Source: Thermoguttaceae bacterium (GTDB lineage: Bacteria; Planctomycetota; Planctomycetia; Pirellulales; Thermoguttaceae). Taken from it: a stretch of DNA of 46,130 bases. The notes under the pieces are model-generated. The model was given only the letters and a program-made list of their open reading frames with translations, was not told the DNA's origin and did not search any database. The stretch covers positions 1-46,130 of the forward strand of contig JAFRAC010000005.1 of the NCBI GenBank assembly GCA_017405595.1, read 5' to 3'. Position numbers and translations under genes: made by a program. Position 1 is the first letter of the stretch, and every line of letters starts with the position of its first letter. Shown piece by piece: positions 23,701-38,700 of this stretch.

Positions 23701-26700
23701 GACGTGACGGTAACCTATGCTCTGACCGGCGACGACGCCGACAATTACGTCCTGGCCGTTCCTTACGAAACCGACCGGGCCGAAATCACGAAGGCTCCGG
23801 TTACGGTTACCGGAACCTTTGCGAACGACAAAGACTACGACGGCAACACAACCGCGCAGCTCCACCTCGGAACGGTTCACGGCCTGATTGCCGGCGACGC
23901 GGTCACGTTCAACCACGAAGGAACCTTCAGCGACAAGAACGTCGGTGACGACAAAGACGTTGCGGTGCGTTACTGGCTGACCGGCGACTCGGCGGGGAAC
24001 TATGATCTGCAGACCACCGGTGAAACCCTCACGGCCGATATCACGCCGCGTTTGATCTACGTCTACGGCGCGCAGGTTCAGGATAAGGTCTACGACGGCA
24101 CGACTGCGGCGACCGTTACGATCGGCGGCCTGTTCAACGCGGTCGAAGGTGACGATGTCACCGGCGGCGCGGCGACCGAGTTCACCGGCAAAGATGTCGG
24201 CGTCTACAACAACCTTGAAGTCACCTACACGATTTCCGGCGCCGATGCGGGGAACTACACCCTCTATCCGACCACCGCGGTCGGCAGTGCCCAGATCACG
24301 CCGCGCCAGCTCACGATCTCCGGTACCTATGCCGACGACAAGATCTATGACGGGAACACCGATGCGACGGTTCATGCCGACCCGGCGAACCTCGGTAACC
24401 TGGTCAGCGGCGAGACGGTCGAACTGACCGCTTCCGGCCAGTTCGACACTCCGAATGTCGGCGAGAACAAAGACGTGACCGTGACCTACACGGTTGACGA
24501 CTCCAACTACATCGCCCCGGTGACCGAGATTGTCAAAGCCTCGATCATCGCCGACGAGATGGGGATTGTCTTCAACGACCAGACCTTCACCTACGACGGC
24601 GATTCGCACTCGGTGACCGTTGAAGGCGCTCTGACGACCGACACGGTCCTCTATTCGATCGACGGCGAAACCTACTCGGCAGAGATTCCGGCCTACACCG
24701 ACGCAGGCGTCTACAAGGTCTATGCCAAGGTCAGCCGCGACAATTACTCCGACTGGACCGGCAGCGCGACCCTGACAATCAACAAGCGCCAGCTCACGAT
24801 CACCGGTACCGAAGTAACCGACAAGGTTTACGACGGCACCACTGCCGCCGAAGCGACCGCCGGCACGCTCGGCAACATCGTTTCCGGCGAAGAGTCCGCC
24901 ATCACCGTAACTGCGCTCGGCCGCTTTGCCGACAAGAAAGCGGCTGAGAACAAAGACGTGACGGTCGCCTACGTCATTTCGGGCACCGCGGCGAAGAACT
25001 ACATCGCGCCGGTCACCGAAACGCTCCATGCCGACATCTACAAGAAAGCGGTCACACTCAACCTGACCGCCGTTGACAAAGTTTATAACGGAGACGCCAA
25101 TGCGGAGATCAACAGCGTTTACACATTCGATACCCTGATTGCGGGTGACGAAGTGACCGCCTCCTGGACCTCGGCTTCGTTCGCCAACAAGAACGTCGGA
25201 GAGGACAAGGCCGTTTCGGTTACCAGTCTTACCTACGGCGGCGCCGACAAGGACAACTACGACATTACCCTTGCGCCGGTGACCGCCAGCATCACGCCGA
25301 AAGCGGTCACGCTGAAACTTTCCGCCGAGAACAAGGAATATGACGGAAACACAGATGCGGAGATCAACAGTGTTTACACGTTCGACACGCTGATTGCGGG
25401 TGACGAAGTGACCGCCTCCTGGACCTCGGCTTCGTTCGCCGACAAGAACGTCGGAGAGGACAAAGCCGTTTCGGTTACCGGTCTGACCTACGGCGGCGAC
25501 GATGCCGGCAACTACACCATTACCCTTGCCGACGTGACCGCCGACATTATGGCGAAAGACCTGACCGTGAAATTCACGGCGGAAAGCAGGGAGTACGACG
25601 GTACCCCCGACGCCGTGATCAGCGGTTACAAACTCGAAGGCCTTGTTGCGGGCGACAATGTCACGGTGACGGTCAGCTCCGGCACGTTCGCCAACAAGAA
25701 CGTCGGTACCGACAAGGTCGTAACGGTCAGCCAGTACTCGATTGACGGCGATGATGTCGGCAACTACAACATTACCGTTGAAGAGACAACCACCGCCAGC
25801 ATTACGGCGAAAGCAGTCACGCTGAATCTTTCCGCCGAAGATAAGGAATACGATGCCGATGTCAAAGCGACGCTCAAAACCAACGAGGGCGATTACTCGT
25901 TCGATACGCTGTTCGACGGCGATGTGGTGACGGTTAACTTCACCGACGCCACGGCAACCTTTGCCAACAAGAACGTCGGAGAGGACAAAGCCGTTTCGGT
26001 TACCGGTCTGACCTTCGGCGGCGCCGATGCCGGCAACTACGAAATTGCCCTTGCCGACGTGACCGCCGATATCACGCCGAAAGCGATCACCGTTAACTTC
26101 ACCGCCGACGAGAGAGTCTACGACGGCACAACCGCGGCGACGATTACCAACGGCTACACGTTCGAAACCCTCTATGACCGCGACGTTGTGACGGTGACAA
26201 GCGCTACGGCAACTTTCAACGATAAGAACGTCGGTACCGGCAAGCAGGTGAACGTCAGTGGCTTCACCCTCGGCGGCGCCGATGCCGGTAACTACACCGT
26301 TACCGTCGGAACCGCGGCCGGAACGATTACGCCGAAAGCGATTGAGCTCAACTTCACCGCCGAAGATAAGAACTTCGACGGGACCGCCGCCGCGACCGTG
26401 ACCGATTACGCGTTTGTCACGCTGATCAGCGGCGACGAAGTGACCGTCGATCTGGATGCCGTAACTGCCCTGTTCGATACTCCCGCTTGGGGCGAAGATA
26501 AGACCGTGACCGTCACGGTTCCCGACACTGCCTACGGCGGCGCCGATAAGGGCAATTACACCTACACGGTCAACACGACGACCGCTTCGATCCTCGGACC
26601 GGAAGACGCGTCGACCGTCGTCACGATTGCCGAAGACATCGTCGATCCGTTCGATAATGAGATTTCACTCCGTGAAGCGCTTACTGTCTACTTCAAGAAA

Positions 26701-29700
26701 GAGGAAGGGGCGGCAGCAGTCTACTCCTACGACTCCGAGACCGGGACAGGCTCGTTCAGCTATGCCGACGACACGGCCAACAGCACGATCACCTTCAAGC
26801 CCGGCCTGAAAGTCATCGATCCGGACGCCGGTTACGAACTCGGCGACGCTTACGATTACAACAACCTGGTCATCGAAGGTGACGACCGCATCGTCTTCGA
26901 GGGCGAAAACTTCCAGATCTTCAAGATTACCAAGGCCGCCGATATCACGTTCAACGGCCTGACGTTCAAGAATAATGTCACCAACGCGAACGGCGCGGCG
27001 ATCTCGATTGCCGACGGTCTTGGAACCGAGAAGACCGTCACGATCAACGACAGCGACTTCCTCGGCAACACGGCGGTAAGCGGCGGCGCGATCTATGCCG
27101 GTTCGCTCAACGTCGTGGTTGACGGCGGTCTCTTCAGCGGCAACGAAGCGGCCACGAGCGGCGGCGCCATCTACAACGCCGGCGCAAATCTCACCATTAC
27201 CGACGGCGAGTTCATTTATAACTCCGCGGCGGCCAACGGCGGCGCGATCTATACCGCGACCGATCTGACCCTCGCCGACGGCACCTTCTCGCGCAACAGC
27301 GCCGCCAGCGGCGGTGCTGTCTACGGGGCGGCCGACACGACGCTCACGATCGACGACTCCGTCTTCTCCCGCAACACGGCCAGCGAAAACGGCGGTGCGG
27401 TTTACGGCGATACTGTCATTTCCTCAGAGTCCCTCTACGGGAGCAACAGTGCAACCGTCAACGGCGGCGCCATCTACGGCGGCCATGTCGAAACGACCGA
27501 CGACACCTTTACCCGCAACACGGCAACCGGCGACGGCGGCGCGATCTACAGCGATTCCGCTGATACAGTTATTTCCGACGGCAGCATCTTCTCCGCCAAC
27601 AGCGCGGCCAACGGCGGCGCCATCTACGGCATCACCGTGACCGTGACCGACGGTGTGTTCACGAACAATAAGGCCGTCGGAAAAACGGAGATGGTGGAAG
27701 AAGAAGTCTCTGAAAGTTATGAGAAATATACGCCTGACAGCAACGGCGAATACGTCTTTGGCGAATTTGACGATAGCGGTGAAGATGACTATTTCCTGAT
27801 TGCCGATCTGACCAAATACAGTCCGGACGGATCAGGCGGATACGTCGAAGATCCCTCGGGCGAGTATCTCTACGACTACTGGGCCGGTTACATCCATCTT
27901 TCGGATTCCAGTCTGCAAAGAAGGACCAAGACAACCGTTACCACGACCTACACCGTTACGACCGAGCAGGTTGTCGGCGGTAACGGCGGCGCGATTCTCG
28001 CCAGCAGCACGCTCTCCGTCACCGATTCCGACTTTACGTCCAACTCGGCGGCGGCCCGCGGCGGCGCCCTCTACGGCGTGACCATTACCGTATCCGGCGG
28101 CGACTTCACGAAGAACACCGCCGGAAGCATCGGCGGCGCGATCTACGGTCTCGGGGCGTCCGATGTGACAATCACCGGCAGCGAGTTCGTCCGCAACTCC
28201 GCGAACCACGCCGGCGCGGTCTTTGGCAGCAAGCTGACCGTTACCGGTTCGGCGTTCCGGAACAACAGCGCTGTTGCCGAAGAAGGTTACGGCGGCGCGA
28301 TCTACGCCAATTCGGAGGGGTCGGCGGTGAGTGTCTCCGGCAGCTCGTTCGAGTCCAACACTGCGGCCTACGGCGGCGCGTTTGTCGCCTGGCCCGGCGG
28401 CACGGTCACCTTTACCGAAACCGCCTTCACCGGCAACTCGGCGTCGAGTTCCGGCGGCGCGGTTTATGTGGAAGATACCGAATCGCTCACGCTGAATAAA
28501 GTCGTGTTCGATAAGAATACAGCCGGCCACGACGGCGGCGCGGTTTACGCGGTCACATATCATAATGGTGAAGACGCAATTTCCATCATCGACTCCACAT
28601 TCACCGGAAACAAGACGATCAATAAGGGCGGCGCTATCCGGGTTCAGGACGGCTCCGTTTTGGAAATCTCCGGCACTCTGTTCGACGGCAACAAGGCGGT
28701 CGGCGCTTACGACGAAGACCTGCAGGCCTGGTTCGGAGGCGAAGGCGGCGCGATCTACTACGGATCGGGCAGTATCGACCATATCACGATTAATGACAGC
28801 CGGTTCACGGATAACCAGGCAAGCGTCGGCGACGGCGGTGCTCTCCGGGTCTTCGGTGATGAAGTCGAACCGGTCACGATCAACCGCAGCCTCTTCCGCG
28901 GCAACTCCGCGGCGGGTTCCGGCGGCGCGATCGAGACCACCAGTATTGGTCTGACGGTCAATTACAGCTGGATCGTTGAAAACACCGCCGGCAGTACCGG
29001 CGGCGGGATCGACATGTTCAAAGGCAGCGGGGTGATTTACCAGTCGCTCGTCGCCGACAACACCGCGGTTGGTAACGGCGGCGGCATCTATCTCTACGAT
29101 AAAGCCTCGCTCAATATCTCCTGGTCAACCGTTGCCGGGAACAGCGGCGCGGCCGGTCCGGATCTCTACGTCCAGAACAACGTCAATACCGCGCAGGTCA
29201 CCGCTTCCTACTCGATTCTTCTCGATGTCGAACTTTTGACCCAGCAGTCGGTTCTGAACACCGTCAACTCCCTCTACGGAACCGTGGTGGCGAACGGCGG
29301 CACGTTCAATCCCGATGCCGACAGCCAGCAGTATCATACCGGCGAGATCCTCTTCGCCGGCGGCGGCGACGTGATGACCGCCTACTATCTGGCCGACCGT
29401 TCGGTCGCGGTTAACGGAACCGGCCTTTCGACCGGCCATCCCCACGACATCGATCTGGCGGGACGAGTCCGGCCTTACGCCACATACTACGATTACGGCG
29501 CGTATGAATGGCAGGGCGGCGGATCCGGTCCCGAAACCCCGTCGATGATCGTTACCACCGACCGCGACGTAGTTGACCCGTGGGACTACCAGATTTCGCT
29601 CCGCGAAGCGCTCACGGTTTACTATCAGACCGACGGCACCTTCACCTACAACGAAGCGACCGGAACCGATTTCGTCTACGGCAAAGACCTGAGCAATACA

Positions 29701-32700
29701 ACCGTCATGTTCATGCCGAATCTCGGGACGATGCAGGTCGAAGACGAAGGCTTTACCCTGACCTCGACCCACGACGGGCTGGTCATTGAAGGGGAAGGCC
29801 GCATCACCTTCGACGGTGAGACGTTCCGGATCTTCACGATCACCGAAGCCGCCGACATGACGTTCAACGGCCTGACGTTCAAGAATCTTTCGACCGCCGT
29901 CAGCGGAAGCGCCATCGGAACGACGGCCGCGCTGACCGGCTCGAAGACGCTCACTATCAACAACGGCGTCTTCGAAAATAACGCCTCGGCCGCCAGCGGC
30001 GGCGCGATCTGCGTCGACGGTCTGAACCTGACGATCAGCGGCGGCACGTTCACCGGCAACACGTCCGGTTCGGCCGGCGGCGCGATCTACAGCGCCAACA
30101 ATTCGCTGACCGTCTCCGACGACACCCTGTTCGAGAACAACACGGCGGCAAACAACGGCGGTGCGATTCTCAGCAGCAACGACCCGATGACGATCACCGG
30201 CGGCGTGTTCAGGAACAACTCCGCAGCCAACGGCGGCGCCATCTATGCCACCACCGACACGATCACGATCACCGGCACCGAGTTCACCGGAAACAGGGCG
30301 ACAGGACACAGCGGCGCGATCTGCTCCACTGCCGGGACCCTGACCCTGACCGAGGCGGCGTTTACCGGAAACACCGCAGCCTCATACGGCGGCGCGGTTT
30401 ACGGATCGGGGACCGTCGCGATCAACGATTCGGTCTTCGAGAACAACAGTACAAGCGGGTATGCCGGAGCGCTCATGAGCGCCGGTTCGCTGACCATCAG
30501 CGGCAGCACCTTTACCGGCAACACCACGAAGGATCGCGGCGGCGCGGTCTGGGTTTACAGCGGTTCGGCTACGGTCAATGATTCGACCTTTACCGGCAAC
30601 AAAACAACTGCAAAGGTCAGTTACGGCGGCGCGATCAGCGGCAACGGAGATTCGACCATAACCGTAGACGGCAGCACGTTTACGGATAATAGTACGAGCG
30701 GTGTCTCTTCCGGTTCCGAGGCCTACGGCGGCGGCGCCATCTTCGGCGCGTCGGGGGCGGTCTCTGTTACCGATACGGTCTTTGATGCCAATAAGTCTGG
30801 CAGGTTCGGCGGCGCGATCTACGCCTATTCGTCGGCGATTACCGTAAGCGGATCCACGTTTACCGGCAACACGGCTGAATTACGCGGCGGTGCCGTCTTC
30901 ACGGTGGCCGGTTCGATTACCGTTGATGAATCTGAGTTTACCGGTAACAGGACCGCTGCCGGAGGATACGGCGGCGCACTCGGCGCCTATGATACCGCCG
31001 GCGCCGTCACAGTGACCGATTCCGAGTTTGCCAATAACTCGGCGACTTACGGCGGCGCGGTTCTCGGCCTAGGGACGATTACCATCGACGGCAGTACGTT
31101 TACCGGTAATACCGGTCTTGCCGGCGGTGCCGTGGCCAATTTGGATACGGGGCTGGTCAAGATTACCAACAGTGATTTTACGGATAACCATTCCAGCTAT
31201 TTCGCCGGCGTTATCTATGGAATGACGATTGATATCAGCAAATCGAACTTCGAGAACAATTCGACAACCGGCAGTTCCGGCGGCGTCATTCTTGCTCCGT
31301 CCGCCAACGCGTCAATTAGAATTGACAAGAGCACGTTCAAGTCGAATTCTTCCTCTGCCCAAGGCGGTGTGATCTTCCTGGCCGATGCTTCCGCGACGGT
31401 CGACATTACCGACAGCACATTTACGGGCAACCGCGCAAGTGACGGTTCCGTTCTCCGCACAAACAGTGTTGCCACTTCGGTTACGGTTTCCGGCAGCACG
31501 TTCGAAAACAACGTCTCGACCAGTAGCGGGTCGAACACCGGCGGTGCGTTTAACATTGCCGCGACGACGGTTACGGTCGAAAACAGCACCTTTACCGGCA
31601 ACACGGCTGCAAACGGTTATGCCGTTGGTGGTGCGATCAGAATCATGAGCGGAACGACCGCGACGATCTCGGGGAGCACGTTTACAGACAACGCCGCGGC
31701 GGAGTATGGCGGTGCGGTTCATTTCAGCACCAACACCGCGCTGACCATCAGCGACAGCGTCTTTACCGGCAACACCGCTCCTACAGGCGGTGCGCTCTAT
31801 GCCTCGGGTTCGAGCGGAAGCGTTACGATTAACCGCGGCACGTTTACCGGCAACAGGGCCGGCACCGGCGGTGCGATCCACCTCTCTGGGATTACGACGA
31901 CGATCAACGACAGCAAGATCATGAACAATACCGCCAGCGGCAGCGGCGGCGCGATTTGCGCGTCGAACAAAGACCTGACGGTGAACTACACCTGGATCAC
32001 CGGCAACACCGCCGGCAACAACGGCGGTGGGATCTATGCCGATCTGACCAGTATTACGCTTTATCAGTCGCTGATCGCCGACAATACCGCCAACGGCACC
32101 TCCGGCGCTTCCCCCAACATCCGCGGCGGCGGCGGTATCTACACGAATAACGGCAGTTCGACCGGCCGCACAGTGACCAACATCCTCTGGTCAACCATTG
32201 CCGGGAACAGCGCTCCCAACGGCAGCGGGAACGATATTTACGGGAATTCGTCCTACCGCACGACGACAATTTCCTACTCGATCGTCGGCGAAACGGCGTT
32301 CCGTCAGGGCGAATTCTACTACGTCGATTCCTGCTACAAGAACATCTCCGGTTACGACGGCTGGATCCACATCGATACCGACAGCTACAGGCTGCAGGAA
32401 GGTGACATTCTCTTCGTTGGCGGCGACGACATCGAAACGAAGTACACCCTCGCCACCGGTTCGGTTGCCATCGACGCGACCGGCGTGACCGCTTCCGACA
32501 CCACGGTTACGCCGAACCCGACGAAGGACCTGAACGACAAGACCCGCCCGGTCGGCCGGTCGCAGGATCGCGGCGCGTTCGAGTATCTTGGCAACCGCGT
32601 GCTCGGCCTGTCGAAAGTCTACAACGGTTCCGAACAGACGCTGGTCGAACTCGACGGCACCGTCGTTCCGGCGTCGGTCGAGTATTCCACCGACGGCGGA

Positions 32701-35700
32701 ACGACCTGGACCTCCACGGAGCCGACCTTCCGCAACGTCAATTCGTATCAGATCCAGGTTCGGTACACCACGAAGGACGGCGATTCCGAAACCGTTCAGG
32801 TGACCGGCGAAATCACGCCGAAAGCGATCACGCTCACCCCCTCGCCGCAGGATAAGCCCTACGACGGAACGGACGTTGTCACCTCGATTACCGGCACGCT
32901 CAGCGGCCAAATCGAAGGCGATGCGGTCGCCCTCGACACGATCAGCGGTACCTTCGCCGATTCCAACGTCGGCACGTGGGCCGTCACGGTCAGTTACACG
33001 CTCACCGGCGCCGATAAGGACAACTACGAGGTTACCGTGGCAAGCAGCCAGGCCTCGATCACCCCGGCCGCGATTACCGGGCTCGAGTTCCTGGACGTGA
33101 CCTGCGACTATGACGCCCTGGCGCATGCCCTGGTTCTCAGCGGCGCCCAGAGCGGGGACGCTGTTTCCTTCTCGCTCGACGGCGAGACCTGGAATCTGAC
33201 CACGATCCCGTCCTACACCAACGCCGACACCTACACGGTTTACGCGAAGGTGGACCGAGGTTCCAATTACACCGTCTGGACCGACGACGCCACGCTGACG
33301 ATCAACGCGATCCCGGTCACCGTGACCGGCACGACGGTGGCGAACAAGGATTTTGACGGCAATGCGGTCGCGGCGGTTACGCTCGGCACCGTATCGGGGA
33401 TCCTTTCCACCGATGCCGCCAGCATTTCGGTTTCCGCGTCGGGCGCTTTCGCCGATTACGTTCCCGCGACCTATACAAACGGCGTGACGGTGACCTACTC
33501 CTTCACCGGGGAGAGCTCCCTCTTCGGGAACTACTATCTCAACCCGGCGAGCGAGACGTTCACCGCGACGATCAACGGCCCGGAAACCCCGAGCATGCAT
33601 GTCACGACCGCCAGCGACACGGTCGATCCGTGGGACGGCCTGATTTCGCTCCGCGAAGCGCTCACCGTTTACTACAAGGCGAGCGAAACGATCACCTACA
33701 ACACCGACGGCACGTTCGGTTACACATACAACGGAACGAATACCACGGTCACGTTCGAGGATACGCTTACCACGATGCAGCTTAACAGCGGTTTCAATCT
33801 CGGTACCGCCGTTAACGCCAACGGGGACGTGATCGATTACGACGGCCTGGTCATTCAGGGGATCAATGACGCGGACCAGGCGAACCACATCGCGTTCGAC
33901 GGCGACGCCTACGGCGAAGCCGGACAGGATGATTTCCAGATATTCAAGATGTCAGTTCCCGCCAATGTGACGTTTAACAACCTGATCTTCAAGAATGTTA
34001 AAACGTCCGCACCCGGAGCCGCGCTTGTTGTGGTCAGCGGTTTAACCGCCGATGGCGAAACGATCGCGATCAACGGCAGTGATTTCATTGGCAACAGCGG
34101 AACGGTGGGAGGCGCGGTTTCCGTCCTCAGCGCGCTGAAACTCAGTGTGTCCGAAAGCGTGTTCTCCGGCAACCGTGCTGGAAATTACGGAGGAGCGATC
34201 TATACGGGAACAGGCGCGATCACGGTTGCCGACTCTCAGTTCACTGGAAACAGCGCCGGTATGTATGGCGGTGCGGTCTTCAGTAACGGCGGTCAGATGA
34301 CGGCTGACGATACCACGTTCAACGGCAATTCCGCGCTGACCGTTGGGGGAGCGGTTTACGCGAAAGCTCTCGATGTCAGCGGATGCACATTCAAGAACAA
34401 TTCGCTGACGGAATCCGATCCCAGCAACTACGCTTTCGGCGGCGCGATTTACTTTCCTGCTGTCAGTTCCGCCCTCAACATTACCGAGAGCCTTTTCGAA
34501 AACAATACGGCGATGTGTGCGGGTGCGATCTCCATCGCCGGTTCCAACGGTGTTCTCAATATCGGTCACACCACGTTTAAGAGCAACCATGCCTTCGATC
34601 CATACGCTGGCGGCGGTGCGATTTCCTGCGGAAGTGCCAGGACCGTTACGATCACCGATTCGGTGTTCGAGTCGAATACGGCCGTACAGAGAGGCGGCGC
34701 GATCGACTCCTGGGCCAGCACGGGTGCGGTGAATACAGTGACGATCGAAAGGTCCACGTTCGACGGAAACAAATCGACCAGCAATGCCGGCGGCGCGATC
34801 GCGGCCCAGAACTCGACCGTTACGATCAATTACAGCTGGCTTGTCAACAACGAAGCGAAGCTCCAGGGAGGCGGAATCTACGTCGAAGACGTTAGTTCTC
34901 TCACGGTTTACCAGTCACTCGTCGCAAACAATACCGGCAGCAACGGCGGCGGCATCTACCTGAACCGCACCGACGGCGATATTCGGTGGTCGACCGTTGC
35001 CGGGAACAAGACCCTCGGCGGCGCCGATCAGGATCTTTATGTCGACAGCACGAAGAATAACGACAGAAATGCGTCGCTGACAGGCTCGATCGTGCTGGCT
35101 GCGGGAGCGAATCAGTACGGCTGGGTTCACTATCACGCGTCTCTCTACGAGACCAAACCGGCATACAGCACCGTCTACGCCAATTCGACCGAGTATCATT
35201 CGGGCGAAACCCTCTTCGTCGGCGGAACTGCGGCCGAATACAAAGAGGCGTATAAGCTCGCGGTCGGTTCGGTCGCGATCGACGCCACGGCGGTTTCAAC
35301 CGGTCCGGCGAAAGATCTGGCGGGCAGCTCCCGTCCGGTCAACAATATTCAGGATTACGGCGCGTTCGAGTTCCTCGATAACCGGATTACCGGCCTGACC
35401 AAAGAGTATAACGGAACCTACCAGAACCTCGTCAGTATCGACAGCACGATTGTTCCCTCTTCCGTCGAATATTCCGCGGACGGCACAACCTGGAGCACCA
35501 CTGCGCCGACCTATCACGATGCCGGGTCCTATCCGATCCATGTCCGCTACACCGACGTGGACGGGAACAGCGGAACGACGCTAGTGACCGGCGTGATCAC
35601 CCCGAAACAGCTTACCGTTACCGCCACGGCGGAAACCCGCGCCTACAACGGGACCGATACCGCGAATATCACCGTCGGAGAAGTTTCCGGGGTTTGTACC

Positions 35701-38700
35701 GGCGATTCGATTACCGTGACCGCTGCGGGCGCGTTCACCACCAAGGACGTCAACGATGCCGGTGTTCCCGTGACCTACAGCATCAGCGGAACCGGGGCCA
35801 GCAACTACACCAAGCCGGCCGACGAGACCCTTACCGCCTCGATCACCCCGGCAATCATCACGGTTTCCGGCTATACTGTCGAAGACAAGGTCTATAACGG
35901 CAATAAAACGGCACAGATCACAGCCGGAACCTATACGGGGGTCATCTCCGGCGAAGACGTGACGGTGACCGCCAGCGCCGAATTTACCAGCAAGAACGTC
36001 GATGATTACACCGTGACGATCAATTACGGGCTGGAAGGCACCGACAAGGGGAACTACCAGCTTAGTACATCGTCATCGACCGATCCGGCGAGCATCACGC
36101 CGGCAGCGATTACGGTGACCGGCACGACGGTCGCCAGTAAGCGGTTCGACGGCGATGCCGATGCGGATGTCACGCTCGGCACGGTTACCGGGATCATTAC
36201 CGTCGGCGAAGACCAGGATGATGTGACCGTTACCGCAAGCGGCAGTTTCACGTCTTCCGCGCCCGGAACCTACAATGTTCCGATCACCTACTCCCTTACC
36301 GGCGACGATGCCGGGAACTACACCGTTTCCGGAAACACGCCGGTTCAGGCGTCGATTCTCGCTCCCGAAACGCCGTCGATGGTCGTGACGACCACCGAAG
36401 ACGTGGTCAATCCGTGGGACGGCCGCATTTCGCTCCGCGAAGCGCTCACGACCTACTATAAGACCGACGGAACGATGACCTATAACAGCGACGGAACGAT
36501 CACCTACAACACCGGCAGCAATACAACGGTCACCTTCGCCGACGACGTGACCCTGACCGACACGACCGACCACACCATCGGACCGAATCCGACCGGCGCC
36601 GATCTGATCGTGATGAACGTCAGCGAAACGTTCACCCTGACCGCCGCCCACGACGGTCTGGTGATCGACGGCGACGACCGCATCGCGTTCGACGGCCTGA
36701 CGTTCACCGTCTTCACTCTGACCGGCTCGGCCGATGTTGAGCTTGACGGGCTGACCTTCCGGAACATCACGGCGGCCCAGAACGGAACCGCGTTCGCGAC
36801 CTCGGAAACCCTGGACGGCACGAAAACCCTCACCGTCGACGGCTGTTCCTTCCTTAACAATACCGCCACCGAAGCAAACGGCGGCGCGATCTATCTCGGC
36901 GGTCTGAATCTGGTTGTTACCGGCAGCACGTTCGACGGGAACGGCGCGACATACAAAGTCCAAACAGTGACGGAGACCGTTCCGGTTATCAAGACCGTAT
37001 ACAACAAAGTCGAAAATGGCTCTTATGGCTCTTACATCTATGGTTGTTACGAGGAAGGTCAAATTTATGACCGGTATTTCCTCATCGACGATTTACAAAA
37101 ATATTCTTACGACACCACTTCAAACAGCTATGTTGAAGATGAAAACGGCACTTTTGTCTATGAGACATTTTATGGAATATTTTACGATCTTTCGGAATTA
37201 GACCAGTATGAGGCTGTTGAAATCGAAACAGAAACCACTGTTACGACTCGGGTAATCATTGGGGGTAAGGGTGGCGCCATTTTCAGTAACGGCGGTTCGC
37301 TGACCATTAAAGACAGCAGTACGTTTGCAACTAACTCGGCGTACGCAGCAGGTGCGGTCTATGCGGAAGGCGGAACGCTGACCATTGAGAATGACAGCCT
37401 GTTTTCCGGCAATTCCGTATATCATAGCGGTGCCGCTGTCTATGCTTCTGATGCTGTTGTCACAATCAAGAAGAGTAGCTTTAGCGCCAACGTGGCGGCT
37501 GAGTATGATGGCGGTGCGGTTTATGCCGAGGGCGGTTCGCTGACCATTGAAGACAACAGCACCTTTGTCGGCAATTCAGCATGGGAAGGCGGTGCTGTTT
37601 ACTCTAAGAATTCATCCGTTGAGATCAAAAACAGTACCTTCAATACCAACCACGCATCAGACGGAGGCTCCGGGGACGGGGGTGCCATTTACTCCAACAC
37701 GGGTGATAAACTGGCCATTACCGACTGCACGTTTAATGGCAACACGGCCCGATACTGCGGCGGCGCGATTGCCACCGAAGACGTCGTAACGTTTACCGTG
37801 GAAGGCTGTGAGTTTACCGAGAATACTGCCGTAAGAAATAACGGCGGTGCGATCTACTGCAATTACACCGGCGACACGGAGACCGAGCTGACCATTACCG
37901 GATCGGAGTTTACGGGGAACGAGGCCGATGCTTACGGCGGCGCAATCTACCTTTGTGATGTTGCATCGATTAAGATCGGGACCAGCGACTTTACCGGGAA
38001 TGTTGCCAATGACGAAGATACCGGCGCAGGCGGCGCGATTCTCTGCCAATTCTTTTCCATTTCCGGACAGCTTGAGATTGACGGTTGTCACTTTACCGAT
38101 AACCAATCTCTCGGAACGAGTAGTGGCTATCACGGCGGCGGCGCCATCAGTATCTCCGGAACCTATGATGAATCTGTCACAATTAAGGACAGCATCTTTA
38201 CCGACAACGGATCATTACAAGATGGCGGTGCGATCGTTTCGACCGATATCGCGTTAACACTTGAAAACTGCCATATTACCGGGAATACCGCGACCGGCGT
38301 CGGCGGCGGCATTTACAGTGCCCGCGGCCCTTTGACTGTCAACTATTCCTGGATTGTCGGCAATGAGAGCAAGGTGACCGATAATGACGGCCTGGGCCAC
38401 AATTTCGGCGGCGGCGGTATCTATGTCATAAACGGCAGCAATACGATTTACCAGACGCTCATCGCCGACAACATCTCGGCGGCCTATGGAGGCGGTCTTT
38501 GTGTTGTTGAAGCTATCACCAATATCCTCTGGTCAACCCTTGCCGGCAACACGGCGGTGCACGGCGACGACCTTTCCGTCTATACACTCAATCATACGAC
38601 GGATGCTGTCGGTTCGATCATTGTTGATGCGTCAATGCGCCAGACCGAAATGTCCTATAACGCTACTTGTTACGCACAGGTAGATGAGCACACATATGAC

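Larger units (their letters stand above)
10909..26595 (+). repeat. Main YDG/MBG array, ~15.7 kb (residues ~1758-6986)
   Basis: I count about 48 YDG domains and about 15 MBG or MBG-like domains in tandem with no helix module between them. YDG units are about 84-85 codons and MBG units about 76-79 codons. Typical YDG heads are SGTTVDDKVYDGTTDASIHLG-like, GTTVADKVYDGNTNAEITLG-like and DKVYDGTTDAVVSLG-like. Towards the right end (from 25051) the YDG type changes to a form with heads such as VTLNLTAVDKVYNGD and FTAEDKNFDGT. The array would form a long string of beta-sandwich domains, i.e. a stalk. Confidence 0.85.

Noticed and set aside
10909..26595. CRISPR-like regular spacing of repeats
   Set aside because: The repeats are coding, about 250 bp or 993 bp long, diverged at third codon positions and in frame. 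There are no short identical repeats with unique spacers and no cas genes.
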